Below, piece by piece: positions 29,698 to 39,453 of a stretch of 64,000 nucleotides of DNA (positions are counted from its first letter, which is position 1; each line of letters begins with the position of its first letter). The stretch is taken from positions 1 to 64,000 of the forward strand of contig LJTT01000014.1 in the NCBI GenBank assembly GCA_001303585.1, read 5' to 3'. The notes beneath the pieces were generated by a model, which was not told the DNA's origin, did no database searches, and saw nothing but the letters and a program-made list of their open reading frames with translations. Position numbers and translations under genes: made by a program. The DNA comes from Betaproteobacteria bacterium SG8_41. GTDB taxonomy: Bacteria > Pseudomonadota > Gammaproteobacteria > Burkholderiales > SG8-41.

Positions 29698-30219
29698 ATG
29701 ACCGGACCCGTCAATTTCCGTGCCGGCTTCCGTCCCGTTCGCCGCGACAAGCTGATCCAGGAGCGAGTCCACGATACCTACAAGGCGCGGGGCAAGCTGC
29801 CGGAGCCCACCGTCTGCCCGGATTGCAACGCCGTCCATCACAAGGGCCGCTGGCAATGGCTGCCGCGTCCGGAGCAGGCGTACCAGCAGGCCTGTCCCGC
29901 ATGCCATCGCATTCGAGACCGTTTCCCGGCTGGCTATGTGACGTTGAGCGGCAGCTTCCTCGGCCTGCACCGGGACGAAATCCTGAATCTCGTGCGCCGC
30001 CATGGGGAAAGGGAGGCTAGCGGACACCCGCTCGAGCGCATCATCGCGGTCGAACCGCACAACGGCGGCATGCTTGTCACGACGACCGGCATACATCTGG
30101 CGCGCAGCCTGGGCGAAGCGCTCGAAAGTGCCTACCAGGGCCGTCTGGAATTTCACTACAACGACGCGCAGAACCTGTTGCGCGTGGACTGGCAGCGCGG
30201 CGAGGGTTCGCGCGACTGA
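29698..30219 (+). CDS. BCAM0308-family protein (zinc-ribbon, NMD3-like annotation)
   Basis: CPDCNAVHHKGRW...CPACHRIRDRFPAGYVTLSG; preceded by AAGGAGA. Confidence 0.8.
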   Translation: MTGPVNFRAGFRPVRRDKLIQERVHDTYKARGKLPEPTVCPDCNAVHHKGRWQWLPRPEQAYQQACPACHRIRDRFPAGYVTLSGSFLGLHRDEILNLVRRHGEREASGHPLERIIAVEPHNGGMLVTTTGIHLARSLGEALESAYQGRLEFHYNDAQNLLRVDWQRGEGSRD

Positions 30220-30249
30220 CTCCGACGCCCGCGGCAGCCGCGCTCCTTT

Positions 30250-30552
30250 TTACGGGAACTCCGGCACGGGTCCGCCCGGGACTTCCGGAACCGGGGGTGG
30301 TATCTCCGGAGTAATCTCCGGCTGGGGTTCTGGCGGCGTTTGCGGAATCTCGATCGGCGTTTCCGGCTGCGGCTCCGGCTCTGGCGAAGGGATCTCCGGC
30401 GCAGGGCGTTCAGGACTGGTTCTCGGCGCGCCCCAGATCCAGGCAATACTCTGACGACGCATCATGGCGCGCTTCCATTTTCCCGGCAGTCGCTGCCGTG
30501 TTGGCACCACCGGTTTGCTCCATCCCGATCGCGCACCCCTTGTACTCGTCAA
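30250..30552 (-). CDS. Possible proline/glutamate-rich small protein (low complexity)
   Basis: PERPAPEIPSPEPEPQPETPIEIPQTPPEPQPEITPEIPPPVPEVPGGPVPEFP*. Confidence 0.4.
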   Translation of the reverse strand: MTSTRGARSGWSKPVVPTRQRLPGKWKRAMMRRQSIAWIWGAPRTSPERPAPEIPSPEPEPQPETPIEIPQTPPEPQPEITPEIPPPVPEVPGGPVPEFP

Positions 30553-31043
30553 TCCTGGGAGCGACGCGAGGGGATCATGCAGTTCAACGCGAGGTGATCG
30601 CGCAATTCGGCCGCCGTAAGGTGCGAATAATCTTTTGCCAATTCCTTCAGTTCGACAGCCGGATTAAGCGCCCGGTGAAGTGGCTCGCGCACCAGACCCA
30701 GCAAGCGAGGCTCCGCTACCAGCACGACGCTGCCATGATTCCAGCCCCGCGTAAACTGCGCCGCATGCTCCGCTATCTCCCGCGCAAAGCGGCGTTCCAG
30801 TTCGAGCCGGTGCTGGTCGCGGCGCGCGTCGATCGGGTGGACGTCCCCCGCCTGCCGGTTGGTTACGCGCTCGCTCTTGGTGCGACCCGGTGAGTCCTCG
30901 CCGTGCGCCCGGTAGTCCGGGTTCACGAGGCTCTCGCGCTCGACCAGGCTGACCCGGCCCTGTGCCGAACCGTCCTCGACGACGGCAAACAGCCGCCCCC
31001 TTCCGCCATCGGCAACGATGATGCAGGCGTTAGTAGGCTGCAA
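30549..31043 (-). CDS. Host attachment protein family (PF10116-like)
   Basis: ACIIVADGGRGRLFAVVEDG...FAREIAEHAAQF...SVVLVAEPRLLGLVREPL; TTG start. Confidence 0.85.
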   Translation of the reverse strand: MQPTNACIIVADGGRGRLFAVVEDGSAQGRVSLVERESLVNPDYRAHGEDSPGRTKSERVTNRQAGDVHPIDARRDQHRLELERRFAREIAEHAAQFTRGWNHGSVVLVAEPRLLGLVREPLHRALNPAVELKELAKDYSHLTAAELRDHLALNCMIPSRRSQD

Positions 31044-31055
31044 CGGCTTGCTCCA

Positions 31056-31409
31056 TCACGGCAGGCGCGCGGCCAGCGGCGCGTTCGCCGCCGCTGACCC
31101 GTGCCGGCCGCGGCACCCGTTCAACTGACGTCGGGCGGCGCGAAACGCCTCGCGCAGCGCGACGTAAATATCTTCGTGATGATCGCGATTCACGACGACC
31201 TCGCTTCCCGGCATGCTGATGTCGAGCCGGACCACGAACTGGTTACCGTGACCGTGACGCTGTTGCGGCACCTCCGCCACTACCCTGCAGCCAATCAATG
31301 AGGGAAAGATCTCCGTGAGCTTCCTCACCTTGTCCCGTATGCGCGCCTCGAGCGCGTCCGAATGCGAAATACCGCGCAGGGTGATCTGGACCGAATCAGC
31401 AATCGTCAT
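31056..31409 (-). CDS. HPF/RaiA (S30AE) family protein
   Basis: MTIADSVQITLRGISHSDALEARIRDKVRKLTEIFPSLIGCRVVAEVP... Confidence 0.88.
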   Translation of the reverse strand: MTIADSVQITLRGISHSDALEARIRDKVRKLTEIFPSLIGCRVVAEVPQQRHGHGNQFVVRLDISMPGSEVVVNRDHHEDIYVALREAFRAARRQLNGCRGRHGSAAANAPLAARLP

Positions 31410-31489
31410 CTGCGCATTCCCTCCCGCCTCCTGACCGGCGTTTGTCGGTGTTGATCCCTGGATGATGCTTCTTGAGCTGTCAGGCGGGC

Positions 31490-31945
31490 TCACCTGCGCG
31501 CCTGCACTTCGTGCACCCGCTCGCGCGCGACGATCTTCGCAAGCTCGGACATCTCCTCGGCGAGCACCTCGAGCAGGTCATCGATCGAAGCGATGCCAAC
31601 AAGCTGCCCCGCGCCATCGACCACCGGAATCCTGCGCACGCCCTTGTAGCGCATGATTTCCATTGTCTCGAGCAAGCCCTCGCTCTCGGGCACCGTTACG
31701 AGCTCCGTCGCCATGATGTCGCCAACCGTGATCGTCTCGGCATCGAGCCCCGGCGCGATGACCTCCACGACGATATCGCGATCGGTAACGATACCCAGCG
31801 GAAGACGCTTGTCCCCGTTCATCTGCTCAACGACGACAATGCTCCCAACGTGGTGCTGGCGCATCAGCTTCGCTCCGGTAGCTACCGTCGCATCGCGAGT
31901 GGCAAACACGACATCCCGACTGCAAATCCCGCCTATGGTTGTCAT
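31490..31945 (-). CDS. Tandem CBS domain protein
   Basis: Two CBS repeats: ...LMRQHHVGSIVVVEQ...PLGIVTDRDIVVEV / ...MEIMRYKGVRRIPVVDGAGQLVGIASIDDLLEVL. Confidence 0.93.
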   Translation of the reverse strand: MTTIGGICSRDVVFATRDATVATGAKLMRQHHVGSIVVVEQMNGDKRLPLGIVTDRDIVVEVIAPGLDAETITVGDIMATELVTVPESEGLLETMEIMRYKGVRRIPVVDGAGQLVGIASIDDLLEVLAEEMSELAKIVARERVHEVQARR

Positions 31946-31983
31946 GGCACCCTTCCTTTTTTTCGCGTTGCCCCGCCTGTGCC

Positions 31984-32210
31984 TCAGCTATCGTACTCAT
32001 CAGCTGCAACTATCGCGTCGTGCACCGATTCGAAATCCCTGATGATCTGCTCGTAATTGGCCCGGTCGTCGAGAGTGTCGGAAAATATCTCGAACGCACT
32101 TACCGCCTGTCGCGGTGCCGACCGCGCGGCGGTTGTGCCTCCCCGCGGCCGATGCCTGCTGCGCTTGATGGCCCGCCCGCCCCTGACCACGTGGTGCGTC
32201 TGGACTCTCA
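31984..32210 (-). CDS. Small hypothetical protein, first gene of the CBS-HPF operon
   Basis: MRVQTHHVVRGGRAIKRSRHRPRGG...FEIFSDTLDDRANYEQIIRDFESVHDAIVAADEYDS. Confidence 0.55.
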
Positions 32211-32266
32211 TGGCTCGCTCCCGATGACTTCCAGCGTCCATAATAGGTCGGGCGAAACCGTGTTCC

Positions 32267-32280
32267 TTGACCTAGATCAA
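32267..32280. promoter_or_regulatory. FNR-type box TTGACCTAGATCAA
   Basis: Upstream of the CBS-HPF-host attachment operon (-); -10-like TATTAT one base off class II spacing. Confidence 0.86.
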
Positions 32281-32326
32281 CAGACGAAGCGGCATAAGCG
32301 GCGAAGAAAAGGCACGCGACCTGACT

Positions 32327-32340
32327 TTGACTTGCGTCAA
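32327..32340. promoter_or_regulatory. FNR-type box TTGACTTGCGTCAA
   Basis: Upstream of 32394..32597 (+); -10-like TCTAAT at exact class II spacing. Confidence 0.84.
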
Positions 32341-32393
32341 CAATCCTGCCTCCGAGGGGCGATCTAATGGACCGCGCCCCGAAGGAAGCAGTC

Positions 32394-32597
32394 ATGCCCT
32401 GGACCGGTTCGCGATATCCACGCTCGATGACAGGTCTTCCCGCGGGCGTGCGCAGAAAAGCGATCGCCATTGCGAACGCGCTCCTCGAAGCGGGCTGTGA
32501 CGACGGGCGGGCAATCCGGATCGCGATCGCGCAGGCCAAACGCTGGGCGGGCGCTCACCGGTTTCGAAAACAGGGTCAGCCCGGGCCGCGAGGCTGA
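32394..32597 (+). CDS. Small conserved protein (MPW..YP.SM.GLP..VRRKAIAIANALLE type)
   Basis: MPWTGSRYPRSMTGLPAGVRRKAIAIANALLEAGCDDGRAIRIAIAQAKRWA; resembles N-terminus of DUF2188 proteins. Confidence 0.7.
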   Translation: MPWTGSRYPRSMTGLPAGVRRKAIAIANALLEAGCDDGRAIRIAIAQAKRWAGAHRFRKQGQPGPRG

Positions 32598-32635
32598 CCG
32601 CGACCGGGACTCGCCGCAGGCGGCCGATCGCGGCG

Positions 32636-34075
32636 TCAGCCCTTGATGCAGACCTTCGGCCGCAGAAATGCGACGCGGCGCGCGAGTCCGGCCCGCTCGG
32701 TCGCCTCGGCCACGAGATCGACGTCTTTGTAAGCCCCGGGCGCCTCCTCGGCCACCCCGCGCATCGAGCGCGTGCGGATGAGAATCCCTTTTTCAGCAAG
32801 CTCGTCGACAAGCTGACGCCCGCGCCATTGCTTGAGCGCCTGGTGGCGGCTCATCGCGCGGCCGGCTCCGTGGCTCGCCGAGGCGAATGCGCGCTGCTCG
32901 CTCTCGGCACTTCCTGCCAGAATATACGAGCCGGTTCCCATGCTTCCGCCAATGATGACCGGCTGCCCCGTCTCGCGATAGCGCTCGGGCACATCCGGAT
33001 GCCCGGGGCCGAAAGCGCGCGTCGCGCCCTTGCGATGCACGTAGAGCAGTCGCTCCTGTCCCTCCACCTGGTGGCGCTCCGCCTTGCAGGTGTTGTGCGA
33101 CACGTCAAAAAGGGTATCAAGGCTGGCGCCCCGGATGATGCGCGCGAACGCCGCGCGCGTCAGATGCGCAAGAATCTGACGGTTTGCGAGCGCGCAATTC
33201 ATGGCAGCGTTCATTGCCCCGATGTATTGCCGGCCCTCCGGCGTATTGATGGGCGCGCAGGCAAGCTCGCGATCCGGCAGCGCAATGCCCAGGCGGCTGG
33301 CCGCCTTCGCGAGACTGACCAGGTAATCGGTTCCGATCTGGTGCCCCAGCCCGCGCGAGCCGCAGTGAATCGAGACGATGATCTGGCCTTCGCTCAGGCC
33401 GTATGCCCTCGCCGCCGCCGCGTCATGAATGCGGTCGACGACCTGAACCTCGAGGTAGTGGTTTCCCGATCCGAGCGTTCCCATCTCGCCGCGCTGGCGT
33501 TTCTTCGCAAGCGCCGAAACGTTGTCGGGCACCGGTCCGGCCATGCGACCGCGCTCTTCGATAAACTCGAGATCCGCAGACTCGCCGTAGCCCCGCTCCA
33601 CTGCCCAGCGGGCGCCACCCGCCAGCACCTTGTCCAGTTCGGCGGTGCCGAGCTTGAGGTCCCCTTCCTCACCCACACCGGCAGGAATCTTCTCGGACAA
33701 CTCGCGCGCAAGTGAGGGCAACGCCCCGGTAATGCCACTCAGCTCCAGGTTGCTGCGCAGGCAGCGTATGCCGCATGAAATGTCGAAGCCGACACCGCCG
33801 GCCGAGATGATGCCCCCCTGATCGGGATCGAACGCGGCAACGCCCCCGATTGGAAAGCCGTAGCCCCAGTGCGCATCGGGCATCGTCATTGCCGGCCCGA
33901 CCAGGCCGGGCAAGCGCGCGACATTGGTGATCTGCTCGAGCACCTTGTTATCCATGGTTTCGAGCAGCTCGCGATTGCCGTAGAGCTTGACGTCGCTGCG
34001 CGCCTCCCCCGGCGCAAGCGGCACGGTCCACGACCAGTCGTCGAGTTGCTTAAGTCGGGAGATATCCATCGTCAA
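32636..34075 (-). CDS. rtcB: RNA-splicing ligase RtcB
   Basis: PDAHWGYGFPIGGVAAFD; GGVGFDISCGIRCLRS; LGSGNHYLEVQVVD; VSIHCGSRGLGHQ; SHGAGRAMSR. Confidence 0.96.
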   Translation of the reverse strand: MTMDISRLKQLDDWSWTVPLAPGEARSDVKLYGNRELLETMDNKVLEQITNVARLPGLVGPAMTMPDAHWGYGFPIGGVAAFDPDQGGIISAGGVGFDISCGIRCLRSNLELSGITGALPSLARELSEKIPAGVGEEGDLKLGTAELDKVLAGGARWAVERGYGESADLEFIEERGRMAGPVPDNVSALAKKRQRGEMGTLGSGNHYLEVQVVDRIHDAAAARAYGLSEGQIIVSIHCGSRGLGHQIGTDYLVSLAKAASRLGIALPDRELACAPINTPEGRQYIGAMNAAMNCALANRQILAHLTRAAFARIIRGASLDTLFDVSHNTCKAERHQVEGQERLLYVHRKGATRAFGPGHPDVPERYRETGQPVIIGGSMGTGSYILAGSAESEQRAFASASHGAGRAMSRHQALKQWRGRQLVDELAEKGILIRTRSMRGVAEEAPGAYKDVDLVAEATERAGLARRVAFLRPKVCIKG

Positions 34076-34118
34076 ACCCGCTGTGCTCTCGAAAATGGGT
34101 CAGACCCGAAAACCCATT

Positions 34119-34250
34119 GGCCACGGAATCACACGGAAAAGATCTAAAAGCAGCCCGGTGAGCCTTTCGTGACTGTCCGTGTGTTTCCGTGTATTTCCGT
34201 GGCCATGGTGTTTACGTTTCACGATTCGCGTTTCACGTTTCACGACACAT
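34119..34250. repeat. Repeat cluster in the archease-rtcB spacer with 20-bp near-perfect inverted arms
   Basis: ggccacggaatcacacggaa (34119-34138) vs ttccgtgtatttccgtggcc (34185-34204); then tttcacgattcgcgtttcacgtttcacg. Confidence 0.85.
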
Positions 34251-34706
34251 TCAAACGTCCACCACGCAGCGCGCCTCCCACCCCTCGTCCGTCTGCCGGA
34301 CCTTCAGCATAGTCAGCGTCGCGCCCTTGACCTCGACGCCGCGTTCGAGCTCCCGCCGCCAGGCCTCCCCGCTCGCGCCCCCGCGCCAGCGCACGCCATC
34401 GCGCTCGATCCAGAAGCGCCCGAAGACAAGACCTTCTTCGTGCGACATCGCGAGCAGGAGATTGAGCCACCGGACCAGCGCAAGCTCGGCATCGGCCTCC
34501 TCGAACTCGAGCGAGACGGAGCTCTCGTCGCGCACCGCCTTGATATCGGTCATGATCGCGAAAGTCGCCCGCGCTGCCGCTTCGAACGCCTCCTCCAGCG
34601 TCGCGCCGCGCCCAACAATTCCGACGTCGGCGTCGTGCTCGAAATAGGCATCGCCGCTCGCGGGCAGCGCCGCGGGACATGCGCTCCTATCGGTCGGGAT
34701 ATTCAT
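34251..34706 (-). CDS. Archease (RtcB cofactor)
   Basis: DAYFEHDADVGIVGRGATLEEAFEAAARATFAIMTDI...LVRWLNLLLAMSHEEGLVF. Confidence 0.93.
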   Translation of the reverse strand: MNIPTDRSACPAALPASGDAYFEHDADVGIVGRGATLEEAFEAAARATFAIMTDIKAVRDESSVSLEFEEADAELALVRWLNLLLAMSHEEGLVFGRFWIERDGVRWRGGASGEAWRRELERGVEVKGATLTMLKVRQTDEGWEARCVVDV

Positions 34707-34754
34707 AAAACCGTCGCGTTATGGCTCATCCTAGTGCCGACCCGGCGAACCCCC

Positions 34755-34768
34755 TTGATCTGCGTCAA
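34755..34768. promoter_or_regulatory. FNR-type box TTGATCTGCGTCAA
   Basis: Upstream of archease-rtcB; -10-like TAGGAT. Confidence 0.84.
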
Positions 34769-34957
34769 ACCGGCGATTCCTCCCTTGCGTTGTACTGGAT
34801 CTGTTGCAAGGCCGCTATGGCAAGCAGCCCCCTCGATGATAGGCGAGCGCCTGGAAAGCGTGAGGGGGTGCCGTGCGCGAGACTCCCGGAATGACAGAGG
34901 CTTCCTGGATAAACGCCGCGTCGTGGCGCGTGGACCGTTAGAACGCCTCTGCGTGCC

Positions 34958-35697
<740 letters not shown>

Positions 35698-35704
<7 letters not shown>

Positions 35705-38064
35705 AGGCGATCGACAGAAAGCTGCTGAGAGACCTGTGGACGCTCAAGACCCAGTTGGTTTCTATTGCGCTCGTCATCGCCTGCGGTATTGGCGGGTTCA
35801 TCGCATCGTTCTCGACCCACGATTCGCTCACCTGGTCGCGCGAGCACTACTACGACACCGCACGTTTCCCGCACGCGTTTGCCACCGTGAAGCGCGCGCC
35901 GTTGTCGCTTTCAAACCGCATCCGCTCGATCCCTGGCGTCTCTGAGGTCGAGATGCGCGTCGTGCACGACGCCCAGCTCTCAATCGAGGGCGTGGTGCCG
36001 CCCATGATTGCGCGCCTGATCGGAGCGGACTTCGCACGGCTGCCGGCAATGAGCCGGTTGACGCTCAAGAGCGGCCGCTGGCCGGAGCCGGGCGCCAAGG
36101 GAGAAGTCGTCATCAACCAGCGCTTTCTTGAGGCGCGCCGCCTGAAGCTCGGCGCACGCGCGCAGGTGCTGATGAACGGCAAGCTCGAGCACCTGACCAT
36201 CGTCGGCACGGCGCTCTCGCCCGAGTACATCTACGCGACGCGCGGCGGCGGCATGCCGGATGACGAATGGTTCGGCGTATTCTGGATCGACGAGAAAGCG
36301 CTCGCCGCGGCCTTCAACATGGAGGGCGCGTTCAACTCTGTGCTCCTTCGCCTTGCTCATGGGGCCTCCGTGCCGGCGGCGGTCGGTGTGCTCGACCGGG
36401 TGCTCGAACCCTATGGCGGCTTCGGCGCGGTTGGGCGCGAGGACCAGGTCTCGCACAAGATCGTGTCGCAGGAGATCAACCAGCAACGCGTCTTCGGCTT
36501 GGTGCTGCCCTCGATCTTCCTCTTCGTTGCGGCATTCATCCTCAACGTGGTCCTCCACCGGCAAGTGAACGCGCAGCGCGGCGAAATCGCGGCACTCAAG
36601 GCACTCGGCTATGAGGACCGCGTGATCGCCTGGCACTACCTAAAATTCGCCTCCGTCATCGTGCTCCTCGGCACGGCGATTGGGCTGGGCCTCGGCTGGC
36701 GGCTCGGACAGGCCATGACCGGGCTCTATACCGATTTCTTCCAGTTTCCTGAATTCCATTTCCGGCTCCTGCCCTGGGTCGTGCTCGCCGGCGCGGGTGC
36801 CGCGCTCGGGGCGGCCGCGGGAGGCGCACTTGCCGCGATCCATAGCGTGGTCAGGCTGCGCGCCGCCGAGGCCTTGCGTCCGCCCGCCCCGGCCGAGTTC
36901 CGCCCCCTGATCGTCGAGCGAATCGGCTACGCCCGCCTCTTCACACCCGCGCAACGCATGATCCTGAGAAACCTCGAGCGCAAACCCGTGCGCGCGGCGC
37001 TCACGGTGGCCGGTATCGCGGGCTCCGTCGCGATCCTGCTCTCTGGCACATTCTGGGTAGACGCCGTCGATTACTTCATCGACGTGCAGTTCAACAAGGT
37101 ACAGCGCGCCAGCATCAGCGTCGGCTTCGTCGAGCCGGTGGCACAGACCGCGCGCCGCGAGCTCGAACGCCTGCCCGGCGTCCAGCGCGCCGAGCTGATC
37201 CGCGTGATCCCGGTGCGTCTCGTCGCCGGCCACCGCCACTACCGCACCGCGCTCACCGGGCTCGCCGACGACGCCAGCATGCAACGCATTCTCGACCGGG
37301 ATTTGCGCGAGTCGAGGCCGGTGCCCGGTGGCGTAGTGCTCACCTCGCGCCTCGCCGAGCGCCTTGGCGTTGCTCGCGGTGACTTGCTGGTTGCCGAGAT
37401 GCTGGAAGGCGAACGCATGAAGGCCCAGCTGCGCGTTGCCGGAACCGTGCGGGAACTCGCCGGCATGAATGCCTACTTGCGGCTCGACGAGCTGAACCGA
37501 CTCGCACGCGAGGGGCTGGTGGCCTCGGGCGCGGGCCTGCTCGTCGAGCGCGGCGAGGAGCCGCGACTCCTCGCTCGCCTGAAGGAGATCCCGGCCGCTG
37601 CAGTCGTGATCGTCACGCGCACGCTGCTCGAGACCTTCCGGGCGACCAGCGCGAAAAACATCCTCTTCTTTACCGCGATCCTCAGTGCTTTCGCAGCAAC
37701 GATCGCCGTCGGCGTCGTCTACAACAATGCGCGCATCCAGCTCGCAGAACGGGCCTGGGAGCTGGCGAGCCTGCGTGTTCTCGGCTTCACCCGCGGGGAA
37801 GTGTCGGTGCTGCTCCTGGGCGAGCTGGCGCTCGAGATAACGCTCGCCATCCCGCTCGGGTTCTTCGCCGGCTATTGGCTCTCCTGGTTCATCATCTCGC
37901 TGATGCAACACAGCGAAGTGATGGAGTTCCCGCTGGTGATACTGCCCGATACCTATCTCTACGCCGGTGCGGTCGTAGTAGCCGCCGGGATTGCAAGCGC
38001 CCTGATCGTAAGAAACCGAATTGATAACCTGGATCTCGTCGCTGTCCTGAAGACACGGGAATGA
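35698..38064 (+). CDS. ABC transporter permease (FtsX/MacB-like)
   Basis: [35 protein letters not shown]; two FtsX-like TM blocks; overlaps the ATPase gene. Confidence 0.92.
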
Positions 38065-39245
38065 AGACGCGCAACAAGATCGCATTGGGTTTAGGCCTCG
38101 CCGTGCTTGCGGTCCTGGTCGCATGGGCACTGCGGGCCCCGCCAGTCACCGTGGAGCTCGCCGCGGTCACGCGCGGCAGGTTCGAGCAGGCGGTCTCGGA
38201 CGATGGCAAGACGCGCGTGCGCGAGCGCTACACCGTGTTCGCACCGCTTGCCGGGCGCGTCGAGCGCATCCGTCTCAAGGCCGGCGACCCCGTGGAACGC
38301 GGAGAAATCGTCGCGCTGCTAACGCCAGTCGCTCCGGCGCTGCTCGACGCGCGCACCGTGCGCGAGTTGCAAGCGCGCGTAGGGGCAGCGGACGCTCAGC
38401 ATTTGCGGGCGAAGGCTGAGGTCGCGCGCGTCCTCGCACAGCGCGACCAGGCGCGCGCCGATGTCGAGCGTCAGGTCAAGCTGTTCAACGAAGGCTTCAT
38501 ATCTGCCACGGCGCGCGAACAGGCGGAGCTTGCGCTGCGCACCGCCGAGCGCACGGTCGAGGCCGCGCGCTTCGCCGAGGACGCCGCCGGGCACGAACTG
38601 AACCAGGCGCGGGCGGCACTCGCGCGCTTCCGCAGCGGTGAGGCAGACACCGAGTGGGAAGTGACCTCGCCTGTAACGGGCTCGGTGCTCAAGGTCATAC
38701 AGGAGAGCGAGGGCGCCGTCGCGCTCGGGGCGCCGCTCATCGACGTCGCCGATGCGCGCAGCCTCGAGGCGGTCGTGGACGTGCTGTCGCAGGAATCGGT
38801 CGCGATCCGGCCCGGGATGGACGCTCGCGTCGAGCTGGGGCGCGGCGTTCCGCCTCTCGCCGCGCGCGTGCGTCTCATCGAGCCTGCGGCTTTCACGAAG
38901 ATTTCGGCTCTCGGCGTTGAAGAGCAGCGCGTCAATGTCGTGCTGGATTTGATAGAGCCGCTCGACAAGGTGCGAACGATTGGCGATGGTTTCCGCGTTG
39001 ACGCGACGATCGTCACGCAGCGCGTGGAAGACGCAGTCAAGGTGCCGGTCGGAGCACTGTTTCGTGAGGGCGAGGGCTGGGCCGTGTTCGTAGTCGAGGA
39101 CGGCAGGGCGATCAAGCGCGCAGTCAAGGCGACGCTACGCAACAGCGCCGAGGCCGTGGTGGAAGACGGCCTCCAGCCGGGCGAACGCGTGGTGGTCTAC
39201 CCTTCTGACGCGCTGCGCGATGGCTCACGCATCGCCATCCCCTGA
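38061..39245 (+). CDS. HlyD/RND-type periplasmic adaptor subunit
   Basis: N-terminal TM, coiled-coil, TSPVTGSVLKVIQESEGAVALGAPLIDVADARSLEAVVDVLSQ. Confidence 0.92.
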   Translation: MKTRNKIALGLGLAVLAVLVAWALRAPPVTVELAAVTRGRFEQAVSDDGKTRVRERYTVFAPLAGRVERIRLKAGDPVERGEIVALLTPVAPALLDARTVRELQARVGAADAQHLRAKAEVARVLAQRDQARADVERQVKLFNEGFISATAREQAELALRTAERTVEAARFAEDAAGHELNQARAALARFRSGEADTEWEVTSPVTGSVLKVIQESEGAVALGAPLIDVADARSLEAVVDVLSQESVAIRPGMDARVELGRGVPPLAARVRLIEPAAFTKISALGVEEQRVNVVLDLIEPLDKVRTIGDGFRVDATIVTQRVEDAVKVPVGALFREGEGWAVFVVEDGRAIKRAVKATLRNSAEAVVEDGLQPGERVVVYPSDALRDGSRIAIP

Positions 39246-39323
39246 CGGCGCCAGCCGTAAACGGAAGCTCCTGCCTCTTGTCCTTCGTGAACACGGAGCT
39301 GAGCCCGCGCTCCGCATTGGGTT

Positions 39324-39352
39324 GGCTCCTGTTTGCTCGGCAAACAGGAGCC
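39324..39352. terminator. Perfect 13-bp hairpin between convergent genes
   Basis: GGCTCCTGTTTGC-TCG-GCAAACAGGAGCC; no U-tract, so terminator function uncertain. Confidence 0.55.
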
Positions 39353-39453
39353 GGCGCGCTCTGTAAAGGACTCCATGGCCGAAACAGGCCGCACAAGCAC
39401 GCACCCAGAAATGGCAGGATCACGATCCGCGAGCCACGGCATTGCCAAGGCGC

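Noticed and set aside
30549-31043. Host attachment protein as a prophage or virulence sign
   Set aside because: No phage genes, integrase or tRNA nearby; context is a stress operon
36640-38130. 496-aa - strand ORF
   Set aside because: Antisense shadow of the ABC permease gene
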